Positions 1 to 11,603 of a stretch of 64,000 bases of DNA are shown here, piece by piece. The notes beneath the pieces are model-generated. The model saw nothing but the letters and a program-made list of their open reading frames with translations, had not been told where the DNA came from and ran no database searches. The stretch's first letter is position 1; the number at the start of each line of letters is the position of its first letter. The translations under genes were made by a program, and so were the position numbers. The stretch comes from Candidatus Hamiltonella defensa 5AT (Acyrthosiphon pisum). Lineage in GTDB: Bacteria; Pseudomonadota; Gammaproteobacteria; Enterobacterales; Enterobacteriaceae. The stretch covers positions 620,001 to 684,000 of the forward strand of contig NC_012751.1 of NCBI RefSeq assembly GCF_000021705.1. Reading direction: 5' to 3'.

Positions 1-1685
1 GCACCCATAACATGCGTACTTTAGGGTCGTTACATCCTGCCAAACGTCGGCGAATTGCTCTTGAAACCCTTGAAATTTATAGCCCACTGGCTCATCGTTT
101 AGGGATCCATCATTTAAAAATAGAATTAGAAGAATTGGGGTTTCAGGTACTTTATCCTAACCGTTATCGTGTGATTAAAGAGGTTATCAAAACGGCCCGC
201 GGTAATCGCAAGGAAATGATCCAAAAAATCTTCTCTGAAATTAAAGGCAGGCTCCGTGAAGCCCGTATTTCCTGCAAAGTCAGTGGCCGAGAAAAACACC
301 TTTATTCCATATATTGTAAAATGCGCCGCAAAGAGCAGCAATTTGATTCCATCATGGATATTTATGCCTTCCGCGTCATAGTGAAAGAAGTAGATACCTG
401 TTATAGGGTATTAGGTCAAATTCATTGCCTCTACAAACCTCGCCCCTCCAGAGTAAAGGATTACATCGCCATACCAAAAGCAAACGGTTATCAGTCTTTA
501 CATACTTCATTAATTGGCCCTCATGGTGTGCCTGTAGAAATCCAGATTCGTACGGAAGATATGGATCAAATGGCTGAAATGGGGGTAGCAGCACATTGGA
601 GTTATAAACAACAAGGTGAGTTGGGCACTACAACGCAAATTCGTGCTCAACGCTGGATGCAAAGCTTGCTGGAATTACAGCAAAGTGCTGCTAATTCGTT
701 TGAATTCATAGAGAGTGTGAAATCTGATTTATTCCCTGATGAAATTTATGTTTTCACGCCCAAAGGGCGTATTGTAGAACTGCCTGCAGGCGCAACCTCG
801 ATTGATTTTGCTTATGAAGTTCACACCGATATTGGTCATGCTTGTGTTGGAGCGCGAGTTGATCGCATTCCTTATCCACTGTCTCAGCCTCTTGTGAATG
901 GTCAAACGGTTGAAATTATCACTGCGCCTGGTGCCAGACCTAATGCCGCCTGGATTAATTTTGTGGTCAGCTCGAAGGCACGAGCCAAAATTCGGCAGCT
1001 TTTGAAAAATTTCAAAAGAGATGAATCTGTGAATTTCGGTCGCCGTTTACTGAATCATTCTTTCAGTAATGAAAAAACATTGTCTGACATTCCAGAGAAA
1101 AATATTCAACGTGAGCTTGAACGAATGAAACTCACTTCAGTTGAAAGCCTCTTGGCGGAAATTGGCGTGGGCAATATCATGAGTGTGGTGGTTGCTAAAA
1201 ATCTGGAAGGGAATCCCACAAATTTAACGGTCAGTCACGGCCGTAAACTCCCTATTAAAGGGGCAGAAGGAATATTGATCATCTTTGCAAAATGTTGTCG
1301 CCCTATTCCCGGTGATCCCATCATCGCTCATATAAGCCCAGGCAAAGGATTTGTGATTCATTATGAGTCCTGTCGCAATATTAGATGTCATCAAAAAGAA
1401 CCCGAAAAATTTATGGCTGTGGAGTGGGATCTCAATATTGTGCAAGAGTTCATTGTAGAGATTAGAGTTGAGATGTTTAATCAACAAGGATTATTAGCCA
1501 ATGTAACGGCGGCGATTAATGCTGCAAAATCTAATATTCAAAGTTTAAATACAGAAGAAAAAGATGGCCGTATCTACAGTGCTTTTATTCGTTTAACGAC
1601 TCGTGATCGCGGCCACCTTGCCAGTATTATGCGTAAAATTCGTATTATCCCACATGTGATTAAAGTCATTCGTAACCGAAATTAA
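1..1685 (+). CDS. spoT: SpoT, bifunctional (p)ppGpp synthetase/hydrolase, 3' part
   Basis: The frame is open from the window edge (in-frame THN before Met at 12), so this is the 3' part of a gene whose N-terminal HD hydrolase domain lies outside. What is visible is the synthetase core (GYQSLHTS and RTEDMDQMAEMGVAAHW), the TGS domain (IYVFTPKGRIVELPAGAT), a conserved Cys pair (FAKCCRPIPGDP) and a C-terminal ACT domain ending VIRNRN. About 560 of the roughly 700 residues of enteric SpoT are present. The enzyme makes and degrades the alarmone ppGpp in the cytoplasm. In E. coli it is followed by trmH and recG; here recG follows after about 110 bp and trmH is missing. Confidence 0.97.
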   Translation, partial: THNMRTLGSLHPAKRRRIALETLEIYSPLAHRLGIHHLKIELEELGFQVLYPNRYRVIKEVIKTARGNRKEMIQKIFSEIKGRLREARISCKVSGREKHLYSIYCKMRRKEQQFDSIMDIYAFRVIVKEVDTCYRVLGQIHCLYKPRPSRVKDYIAIPKANGYQSLHTSLIGPHGVPVEIQIRTEDMDQMAEMGVAAHWSYKQQGELGTTTQIRAQRWMQSLLELQQSAANSFEFIESVKSDLFPDEIYVFTPKGRIVELPAGATSIDFAYEVHTDIGHACVGARVDRIPYPLSQPLVNGQTVEIITAPGARPNAAWINFVVSSKARAKIRQLLKNFKRDESVNFGRRLLNHSFSNEKTLSDIPEKNIQRELERMKLTSVESLLAEIGVGNIMSVVVAKNLEGNPTNLTVSHGRKLPIKGAEGILIIFAKCCRPIPGDPIIAHISPGKGFVIHYESCRNIRCHQKEPEKFMAVEWDLNIVQEFIVEIRVEMFNQQGLLANVTAAINAAKSNIQSLNTEEKDGRIYSAFIRLTTRDRGHLASIMRKIRIIPHVIKVIRNRN

Positions 1686-1797
1686 TATTGGGCTTTTTAT
1701 AAAACGCGATAGTGAAGGTGTAAATTCAAGACGCACGAAAGAAGTCATAGTCCGTCCTTAGGTTTTGGAATAGGTCTATTAAAAAATGGAGTCTTCA

Positions 1798-3879
1798 GTG
1801 AAAGGTGATCTGCTTCATCATATCCCCCTCAGTGACCTTTCTGGTGTTAGTGGTAACCATCTGGCAAAGCTTTCCAGAATAAATTTATACAATGTACAGG
1901 ACTTGTTGTTACACCTGCCTTTACGTTATGAAGATCGTACTCATCTCTATTCCATAGAAAATTTAGAGCATGGCCTTTTTGGTGCTGTTCAGGGGAGAAT
2001 AGTTCAGGCCGAGATGAGCTCAGGCCGGCGCCGGATACTCACTTGTCAAATTGAGGATGGCACAGGCGCCTTAATTCTGCGCTTTTTCCATTTTAATAAA
2101 GGCATCCAAAATGCGTTATCTGTGGGTAAAGATGTGATGGTCTACGGAGAAGTGAAAGAAGGGTATTATGGACTGGAAATGATTCATCCAAAATTCAAAA
2201 TACAAGGAAAGAATAATGAAACGCTTCTGAGCACTGTACTGACGCCGATTTATTCCACAACAGAAGGTCTTTCTCAAAGCACTTTAAATAAATTAGTGGG
2301 TCAGGCGCTTGCCTTGCTTGAAGCCACGCCTATTGCTGAGATTTTACCTTCTCAATTGATGACTTCATTAATCAGCTTGCCAGAAGCCATCAAAACACTA
2401 CATCGTCCGCCCAAAAATATTTCACTGGAAAAGTTAACACAATGGCGACATCCGGCATGTATACGGCTGATTTTTGAAGAATTAATGGCCTATCACCTGA
2501 GTTTATTAACCGCTCGCGAAAATGCAAAACATCATCGTGCGCTTCCTTTTTCTAAAAAAGAGGCGTTAAAAAAAAGCTTTTTATCTTCTTTGACTTTTAA
2601 AATGACCTCGGCTCAACAAAGAGTGGTTTCAGAGATTGAACGTGATCTGGCGAGATCGACTCCAATGATGCGGCTGATTCAAGGAGATGTGGGTTCGGGT
2701 AAAACATTGGTTGCCGCTTTGGCCGCATTGCAAGTCATCGCTCACGGCAAGCAAGTCGCCCTGATGGCGCCGACTGAAATATTGGCAGAGCAACATCTGA
2801 CTCAATTTCAGCAATGGTTTACCCCTTTGGGATTGTCTGCAGGATGCCTCTTGGGAAAACAAAAAGGTAAGTTACGTCAAGCTCAGCAAAACGCCATCGC
2901 TTCAGGAAAGATCTTGATGGTGATAGGGACACAGGCCATTTTTCAGGCACATGTAAAATTTTCAGCTTTAGCCTTGGTGATCATTGATGAACAGCACCGC
3001 TTTGGTGTTCATCAACGTTTAGCATTATGGTCTAAAGCAGAAAAACAAGGCTTTCACCCACATCAGCTCATCATGACAGCGACCCCTATTCCACGAACAC
3101 TCACCATGAGTGCCTATGCGAATTTGGATACTTCTATCATTGATGAATTACCCTCTGATCGCATTCCTATTCATACGGTGGTCATACCGGATACTCGTCG
3201 TATTGAGATTATTGATCGTATTAAAGAAATCTGTTTATCAGAAGGTCGACAAGCTTACTGGGTCTGTACGCTGATTGATGAATCTGAACTATTAGAAGCG
3301 CAGGCCGCTGAAGTCACTTACGAAGAGCTAAGAAAAGCACTTCCAGATATTCAAATGGGTTTGTTACATGGGAGGGTCAAAGAGTCTGAAAAAGACATCA
3401 TCATGCAAGCTTTTCATCGTGGAGAAGTACAGCTATTAGTGGCGACTACTGTCATCGAAGTGGGAATCAATGTGCCTAATGCCAGTTTAATGATCATTGA
3501 AAATCCTGAACGTCTTGGATTGGCACAATTACATCAACTACGAGGGAGAATTGGCAGAGGTTCTATCGCCTCCTATTGCGTGTTGTTGTATAAAACCCCG
3601 TTGAGTCAAGTCGCCCAGCAGCGTTTGCAAATCATGCGTGAAACTCATGATGGTTTTGTGATAGCACAAAAAGATTTAGAAATACGAGGGCCAGGTCAGT
3701 TATTGGGTACCCGTCAAACCGGTTCTTTAAAATTTAAAGTGGCAGACATCGTCAGAGATCAAGATTTATTATCTCAAATTTGTGAGTGGGCGCTTTTTTT
3801 ACATAAAGAATATCCGAAACAAGCAAAAGTATTAATGGCGCGTTGGTTGCCTGAAGGAGAACATTATCGACATGCTTAA
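1798..3879 (+). CDS. recG: RecG, ATP-dependent DNA branch-migration helicase
   Basis: Superfamily 2 helicase that reverses stalled forks and migrates Holliday junctions. An N-terminal wedge/OB domain is followed by the motor, with Walker A GDVGSGKT near residue 297, motif II DEQHRFG near 397, TATPIPRT, and motif VI QLRGRIGRG. I chose GTG at 1798 because GGAG at 1788-1791 lies 6 nt upstream and the product is then 693 residues with the family N-terminus (VKGDLL aligns with MKGRLL of E. coli). An in-frame ATG at 1786 would add four residues but overlaps that ribosome-binding site. The gene lies directly downstream of spoT, in its usual neighbourhood minus trmH. Confidence 0.96.
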   Translation: MKGDLLHHIPLSDLSGVSGNHLAKLSRINLYNVQDLLLHLPLRYEDRTHLYSIENLEHGLFGAVQGRIVQAEMSSGRRRILTCQIEDGTGALILRFFHFNKGIQNALSVGKDVMVYGEVKEGYYGLEMIHPKFKIQGKNNETLLSTVLTPIYSTTEGLSQSTLNKLVGQALALLEATPIAEILPSQLMTSLISLPEAIKTLHRPPKNISLEKLTQWRHPACIRLIFEELMAYHLSLLTARENAKHHRALPFSKKEALKKSFLSSLTFKMTSAQQRVVSEIERDLARSTPMMRLIQGDVGSGKTLVAALAALQVIAHGKQVALMAPTEILAEQHLTQFQQWFTPLGLSAGCLLGKQKGKLRQAQQNAIASGKILMVIGTQAIFQAHVKFSALALVIIDEQHRFGVHQRLALWSKAEKQGFHPHQLIMTATPIPRTLTMSAYANLDTSIIDELPSDRIPIHTVVIPDTRRIEIIDRIKEICLSEGRQAYWVCTLIDESELLEAQAAEVTYEELRKALPDIQMGLLHGRVKESEKDIIMQAFHRGEVQLLVATTVIEVGINVPNASLMIIENPERLGLAQLHQLRGRIGRGSIASYCVLLYKTPLSQVAQQRLQIMRETHDGFVIAQKDLEIRGPGQLLGTRQTGSLKFKVADIVRDQDLLSQICEWALFLHKEYPKQAKVLMARWLPEGEHYRHA

Positions 3880-3991
3880 TTTAAATATAAGAAAAATATA
3901 AGAATTATTTCTTACAATAAGATAAGAGCCCCACCCCAAAAATTTTTTACAAACGTTTTCTCAACGCTGAATAAATTTTTTTATCAATTCC

Positions 3992-4020
3992 CTTGAAGGT
4001 AAAGGAAAACACCCCCATTT
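3992..4020 (+). promoter_or_regulatory. Sigma-32 heat-shock promoter of groS-groL
   Basis: CTTGAA at 3992-3997 and CCCCAT at 4013-4018 are separated by 15 bp. This matches the known sigma-32 (RpoH) consensus of CTTGAA and CCCCAT. The site lies about 85 bp upstream of groS, as in enteric groE promoters. No equally good sigma-70 promoter was seen in the 225-bp gap after recG. Confidence 0.88.
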
Positions 4021-4104
4021 ATTAGACTGAGGTACTGATCGATTAAAATAGATCAGAATGAATCTTAAATATGATAATAATTGTCTCAATCAGGAGAACT
4101 ATGA

Positions 4105-4410
4105 ATGTCAAACAGTAAAGAGCTTCGTCCATTACATGACCGTGTTATTCTCAAACGTGAAGAGGCTGAATCTAAATCCGCTGGGGGTATCGTTTTAACT
4201 GGTTCTGCGGCGACTAAATCTAGCCGTGGCAAAGTGATAGCAGTGGGTAAAGGTCGCATCCTTGAGAACGGTCAGGTAAAACCTATGGATGTTAAAGTAG
4301 GCGACCTTGTTATTTTCAACGATGGCTATGGCGTGAAGTCAGAAAAAATTGATAATGAAGAGGTTTTGATCCTCTCCGAATCCGACATTCTAGCAATTGT
4401 TGGGGCATAA
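4105..4410 (+). CDS. groS: GroES co-chaperonin (Hsp10)
   Basis: Heptameric lid of the GroEL chaperonin. The 101-residue protein shows RPLHDRVI at the N-terminus, the mobile loop [18 protein letters not shown], and the [16 protein letters not shown] core. It is four residues longer than E. coli GroES because of an N-terminal extension (MSNSKE). The start is set by AGGAG at 4092-4096, 8 nt upstream of ATG 4105; another ATG at 4101 is out of frame and closes after five codons. It forms an operon with groL 59 bp downstream, driven by the sigma-32 promoter. Confidence 0.98.
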   Translation: MSNSKELRPLHDRVILKREEAESKSAGGIVLTGSAATKSSRGKVIAVGKGRILENGQVKPMDVKVGDLVIFNDGYGVKSEKIDNEEVLILSESDILAIVGA

Positions 4411-4433
4411 ATGCCCGACGCATCCGTCAATAA

Positions 4434-6128
<1,695 letters not shown>

Positions 6129-6174
6129 TACAAAAAGCATCACATACATAGTCAATCTGTTGCATGAATGCCTT

Positions 6175-6206
6175 GGTTATAGCTCATTGAGCTATAACCT
6201 TTCTTA
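6175..6206 (+). terminator. Intrinsic terminator of groS-groL
   Basis: A perfect 11-bp stem (6175-6185 with 6189-6199) and a 3-nt ATT loop is followed by TTTCTT. It lies 47 bp after the groL stop, as expected for a Rho-independent terminator. Confidence 0.85.
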
Positions 6207-6703
6207 TGAAAAAAGCCGCATTTTTTAAAAAAAGATGAGGTTTAAAAAAATAGTTCATTTAATATCAAATATATAAATGATTTTTAATTTTATTTAACAA
6301 TCAGCTAAATTTTATTATGACCTGTTGTTTTGTTTAAAATTAGAAAATTCAGTGTTTTTTTAATTTTTCAATCACTTCCCTTTCTTAAACTCCCTTCAAA
6401 TCTGATGAACTGATGTAATGCACTCATTGCCTGAGTTAGCCCACTCAAAGAGCGGTCATCTTGATAAAAAAAACACCATTTTAGCTGATGCTACCTATTA
6501 ATTTAATACAACCTAGTTAATTAGGGCTGTAGTGTATATTTTATTAGTCTTGAAAATTTCATTTGTTCGTTTCTTAAAACTATTTAATGAGCGTTTTTTT
6601 GAATTTTTTTATTTTTACAAAGTATATATTTATGTCATAAAAATTTTTGATTTAAATCAAATTATTTTTATTTGAAATATTTAAATGAAGTTATTTAAAA
6701 TGA
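6207..6703. other. A+T-rich intergenic stretch, no gene
   Basis: About 500 bp of A+T-rich DNA between the groL terminator and the next open frame. A stop-free stretch of about 40 codons exists on the minus strand near 6410-6490, but it has no start signal or recognisable family. No RNA gene or clear promoter was seen. Confidence 0.5.
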
Positions 6704-7627
6704 ATGACACATAGGATACTTATGACAATATTATCGCACAGCATAAACTTTATTAATCGTACAAACACAAAAATAAAAAACATAACAAATATAATTACTA
6801 AACCAACAGCATATTATATGGAATTAATTTCAGTAAACAACAAAAGTACAGCTAAAATTAATAAACAATGTAATAAATTAGTAGAAAAATTTAATATTTT
6901 AGATGAGAATTTTTTAAGTAAAGGAACAAAAAACACTGAAGATCAAGTGATGAAAATTTTAAAATAAGCGAAATGTTTGAAAAAATTATTAAAATTAGCA
7001 GAAAAACATGAGCTTGAGAATATGACAAAAGAGAGAAAAAATCTGACAGAAAACGAAACGATACAGAAAAGCGAGGAATTTCGTCAAAATTATAATAATA
7101 AAGAATCTTCTAAAAATTGTGTTACTGGTGCGACTGTTCGTTATGTAAATAACTTACAAAGCATAAGAAGGGTAGATTCTATTATTAACCGTCTTCAAGC
7201 GTGTCGTTTATTTTCTGAAATAAATTCTAAAATAAATAAAGCAGAAACTGATGTAAATCTTAGAAATGAACTCGTCTCTGCAATATTCGCTTCGACTTTT
7301 TTTGAAGGAAAGAGGGATTATGTCGAAAATGGACCTGATTTCAATTGGAATGCCGGCGAAAAATTTTGTTTAGAAATTGAAAAAAAATGTAGAAACATTG
7401 AAATTCAATTCGATTTTAATTCAGCTCTTGATTCGAAGAGGGGAGGCAAATTTGTTAATAAAATGAAAAATTTACTTAGTGAAGAAATTAGTAATCCTCA
7501 AAATGATGCTCAAATATCCACCTTATTAAAACTGTATAATAATGAAATCAATCAAAAAATAGATAAACTTTGTATAGAAAATAACATGATTACCCTCAGT
7601 GATTTTCGCTCTATATGGGCTATTTAA
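6704..7627 (+). pseudogene. Unknown A+T-rich gene (about 300 aa) split by one nonsense codon
   Basis: Two open stretches lie in the same frame: 6704-6967 (87 codons) and from TTG 6977 to 7627 (216 codons), separated only by TAA at 6965-6967. A related decayed copy on the minus strand at 39580-39980 has Lys (AAA) at the position of this stop, so a single AAA-to-TAA change in a once continuous gene is the simplest reading. An alternative start is ATG 6722, preceded by AGGA at 6713-6716. The product would be charged, rich in Lys, Asn, Ile and Glu, probably largely helical, with no signal peptide or membrane segment. I recognise no family. Composition is far more A+T-rich than flanking core genes, suggesting acquired DNA. 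The 216-codon part could still be translated separately. Confidence 0.6.
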
Positions 7628-7923
7628 AACACTGGAAAAACGGTTAAAAATGAATTAAAAAAGCACCCTGAAATTTAATTCTCTTGCAGCCACTCAAAAA
7701 CAAGATTTGGACCTCCGTCATCGTTATGATCGGAGAGAATCATTTTTGCGAGTGATTGTTTCTGTGTATCTTACACTCAAACATTAAATTTTATTATCCT
7801 GATTACAATTAATGTACAAAATCTGACCAAAGAGTTTGGTTTTAATTGAATCACAAAGTTTTTTACTAAACTTTTCAAGTTTCAATTAGTTGATTTTTTA
7901 ATCATGTCATAAGGAGATTTTTT

Positions 7924-8322
7924 ATGGATAAATCGGGCGCAAAAAAATTGCTTGACGATTATATGGAAGGCTTTAAAAAAAATAATTTAGAACAATTTCT
8001 TTCGGCGTTAGATGAGGAGTGTCACATTATTTAACCCGACGGAATTTCTTTAAAAGGGAAGAATAAAATAAAAGAATGGTTTGAACTTTTTTGGAAGGAG
8101 AATCGTGTCAATAAATTAAATGTTTACTCATTTTATTATTTAGATTTAGGAGAAAAAATATCTTTTTCTGAATGGGACTTAACTTATAGTAAAACTCATG
8201 AACAGAAATCTTCTATTAATGAAGCCATTAGTATTCCTAAAGCTATTAGTATAGTGACATATAATGATGAAAATATTACATCAATAGTAGAGTACCAAAG
8301 GACTGAACAACCTCATGTGTGA
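7924..8322 (+). pseudogene. NTF2/SnoaL-like small protein, interrupted by an in-frame stop
   Basis: ATG 7924 has AAGGAG at 7911-7916, 7 nt upstream, and opens a 132-codon frame broken only by TAA at 8032-8034 (codon 37), then closed by TGA at 8320-8322. The reading gives LLDDYMEGFKKNNLEQFLSA, the stop, then PDGISLKGKNKIKEWFELFW and later FSEWDLTY. That order (N-terminal helix, 'PDG...KGK..I..WF' turn, strands carrying a W motif) is typical of NTF2-like/SnoaL-like domains, which bind or transform small molecules. The family call is by pattern and moderate. The 3' end meets the tail of the toxin relic on the opposite strand. Confidence 0.6.
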
Positions 8323-11282
8323 TGTGTAGGTGCTGAACCTCATCGAAAGGTGACAGACCAAGGCGTCATCCGACAATAAGAGAAATAATCCCTTTGGGTT
8401 GAAGTAATCGATATCCAGACGGCCATCGCCGTTAAAATCTCCCAGCGCCCTGTGGGAAGGGCCGCTTGGGGCTTTCTTCATCAAAAAACTTTGTCAATGG
8501 TGCTCCGTTTTCGTCCACAAATTGACCCAACAGGCGAGCGTGATGTCGGTTAGGCTCCGTGATCAGGATATCCTCATCGGTTTTGTCGTCTCTATCATTG
8601 TCAAAATGGGATTGATAGTATTCATACTCACTGTCAACCAACGCTTGGTAAACTTGACGTATGTCGAAAACAGAAGATAATCCGCCTAATAAGGGCCCTC
8701 CCAAACGTATCAGTTTAAAATTCACTTTCATCCCTTTTTGCGCTAAACGACTGGCATATCGACCTAACCCATATTGGGCGGCATCAATCGCCAGGTGCGA
8801 GGCAGAAGAGGCGATGGCCCAATCCAATTCAGCATTCACTCTTTCTTCTCTTCTTGGCTTAAATCGTGTTTTTGTAGACGCTCGATAGCGCGTTTGATAT
8901 CACGCAGACCCCGAAGATAAACGTATCCTTGCATGCCGCCCAGACCAACTCGACCGCCGACCCGATTGAGACCGGCCCAACGGTCTGTCACCGGCACACT
9001 TTTTAACTCACGCCAAAGGGCCGGCTGGATGTCCAGTGTCGATTCCATGGGGGAAATCCGTTGGACATGTTGGTCAATCGCGTTCAGTTGATGTACCGCC
9101 GCTTTTTGCGTCGCCGTATCCCCGCCTGCTAGCAAATCAGCGCGATTGCGTTTGAACTCAGGTTGTTGTTTCAAAAAGCGCACCGCCTGTTGCGTGATGA
9201 CATCACTGTAATCAGCCTTCTGAATATATTGCGCTAATTTGCTGGCATCAAACCGCAGAATTTGGGCTAAGTTGCCTTTTGCAAGATGCTTCATAGAAAA
9301 GGGCTTGCCCTCGACTCTGGCACCCATCTTATGTAATGTCTTCGCAGGTAGCGCCACTTTGCCCAACGGAATGTCACCGACCGCCGCTAACCGGTCCACC
9401 TCAGGCTCAAAATTTGTCAATAATTTTTGAAACTGCCCCAACGCAGGAAGCTGGTTTTGAGCCTTACTGAGGTTCACTCGGTAAAACTTGGGGGGGATGG
9501 CCCATAGAAGTCGACAAATCTGACAGGCTTATCATACGGTACGTTGCCCTTGATAAATGATCGTCTGCAGACATGATGGATAGATTAGAGTGTTTGATGG
9601 CCCTGACCTTGTCATCACTGATACGGATTTCTTCCAAATTCGGCTCATACAAATATACCGTCGGTTGCCTAGACGAAGCCTCTTGACACACAGAAAGCAT
9701 CCATGTCTTGCCCCCTTTTTTCATCATATAATCGACCACTTCAAAATGTTCCATCAATAGGATAGGCTCAAAGAGGTCGAGGTGCTCGGCAGAGTTTGAG
9801 ATCATGATATTGTGAAAATGTTCCCGAAATTGCTGCAGCTGCTGGGTGTCCAGCTCGGATATCGGCCCCATGGCCTGATTTTCATTCAGCACAGCCTGGG
9901 TGAGGATCCCTTTAAAAAATCGCGCGGTTCCCTCCTCACTCGACTGATGCGCTTGCAACCAAGCAAAAAAACCCAGGCCTTGCGCCATTTCCGAAGCGTA
10001 CGCGCTGTTATCATCGATAAACAGCGACTGGGGGCTGAATTGATATGTGATTTTGAACTGTTGATTGTGCAGGATGCGGCCCAAATTTTGCCAATTCGCC
10101 AAGGTCAGACTGCGTGACATGCCACCTTGACTCTTTATCAGCGCCTCCTGGCCACTGAGGGGCTCTAATTGCCTATGGGCGTCACCCAATTGTAGCAATT
10201 GAAGGGCCTCATTCGCCCATACGCGATAGCGCCGGAGCATTTTCACAGTCAACATGAAACGTATGAAATCGAACTGACCGTCCGAATGATGGAAAAAATC
10301 AGCCGCATCACGCCGTTGTTGTTCATCGAACGGCCAATCGTTTGCTTACCCAAGGCCAGACTGTCCATCAGGGTCAATACCCGATTCACACGGGCAGTGA
10401 GACTGTTTTTGGGCACGAATTCATTCTGAGGCGCCCAATTAAATACGATTTTATCTGACTTATCCGAAACAGGGCGATTGGCTCCCTTCACGACCGACAT
10501 TTTTCTGCCTTCCTCATTCACGCTCACCGGGAGCTGACGGGCCCCCATCTCCAGACGCCACCCTGCTTTCTGATGGAGGGCTTCTCCCAACTGCTGGACA
10601 TAGCTCTTAGAGCCCTCGCCGTCCTTGTCTGCCAACGAACACCCCACCAAGCTGATATAGTCCGGTGTCGTATCGATGCCATGACTTGCTTTGAGTTTTT
10701 TATTCAACAGGCTGAGGTGATTCGACAAGGCTTGCGCTTGGTGGTCGCCCAACGTTTGGTGATGGCGTTCATTCAGAGTCTTCATAGCCAGCAACAGTGA
10801 GATCTGTAGAGGGGGAGACCAAAACGTGCGAGGGAAGCTGACCAGTAAAGAGGTTATACTTTGGCACTGTTTTATCGAAGACAAGTATGACTTTTTGCCT
10901 AGCGTTAATATCTGAGTTTGCTTCTAAATAACCAGAAAGCCAATCTTCGGCGTGTTTACGTGCAACAGAAGCAGATTGTACACCTAGGTCGATAACACGA
11001 CTGCACTTTGAAGATAGTAGTTCATACCCTGATGATGTTACTGTGATTGTACTAAATACGATGAACTCACTGGCGTCTGGTTGTTGCTTTATCTCTTTCA
11101 AAAAACCATGAACAGAAAAATTCGTTTCAGATTTAGTTTTTAAATTTATGTCAATATTGCCGGATGTCACTGAACGCAAAGATTTATTGACCTGTTGTTC
11201 GTCTGCCCGAACATATTATTCGATATTGCCACAAATATCGTGGTCTTTAGTGTAATCTATTTTTTTCGTACTCTCCGTGCTT
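8281..11282 (-). pseudogene. Decayed large toxin gene with C80 (MARTX/TcdA-type) cysteine protease domain
   Basis: Consecutive minus-strand open stretches (about 11216-10769, 10884-10249, 10255-9464, 9477-8836, 8839-8432 and 8484-8281) overlap in different frames and read as one protein with about five frameshifts. The frame continues upstream of 11216 to about 11282 across one stop. In order it shows a C80 autoprocessing protease (PDYISLVGCSLADKDGEG carries the expected catalytic Cys, followed by VNEEGRK and VFNW, as in MARTX CPDs). Next comes a segment with GGKTWMLSV that tentatively resembles C58-like domains of large toxins, then a Gly-rich stretch (RLGGPLLGGLSS), and finally a calcium-binding/FG-GAP-like DFNGDGRLDID. 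The upstream strand that should carry the catalytic His reads VAGYED, so His appears replaced by Tyr. Both ends are truncated. The DNA is visibly richer in G+C than its surroundings, suggesting foreign origin. Confidence 0.72.
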
Positions 11283-11603
11283 TTTTATAAGTAAATCTAT
11301 AAATCACATTCATTTTGATTAAAAATGAATAAATATTTTTCTTTATTAATGAATCTTCATTTTTAAAATGTTGAGGAAGCTTATTCTATTCTAACCAAAT
11401 TAGAAAAAGCGCTTTAAAAGATGTGAGCACTATATTTATCTGGGCTTTTTGAGAAATTTGATCCATAACGTCAGCTCAAGCCTAGACTTTGACAGTTCAA
11501 ATTTTAAAAAATCATTCACAAAAAAGTAAAATCCTGTCATATCTTTCATAAATTTTTTCGCTATTTCGTTATGAATTTATTTTTTAAATAAAAAAGGATC
11601 CTT
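11283..11603. other. Intergenic region upstream of dapB
   Basis: About 320 bp of A+T-rich DNA. TTGACA at 11489-11494 is a perfect -35 box, but no good -10 sits 16-18 bp downstream, so the dapB promoter is not assigned. No gene was seen. Confidence 0.4.

Noticed and set aside
6400..6490. Stop-free minus-strand stretch of about 40 codons after groL
   Set aside because: Too short, without start or family match; could be a relic but is not supportable.
7628..7923. Coding-like plus-strand stretch of about 40 codons (LRHRYDRRESFLRVIVSVYL)
   Set aside because: No start signal and no recognisable family; possibly another relic but too weak to list.
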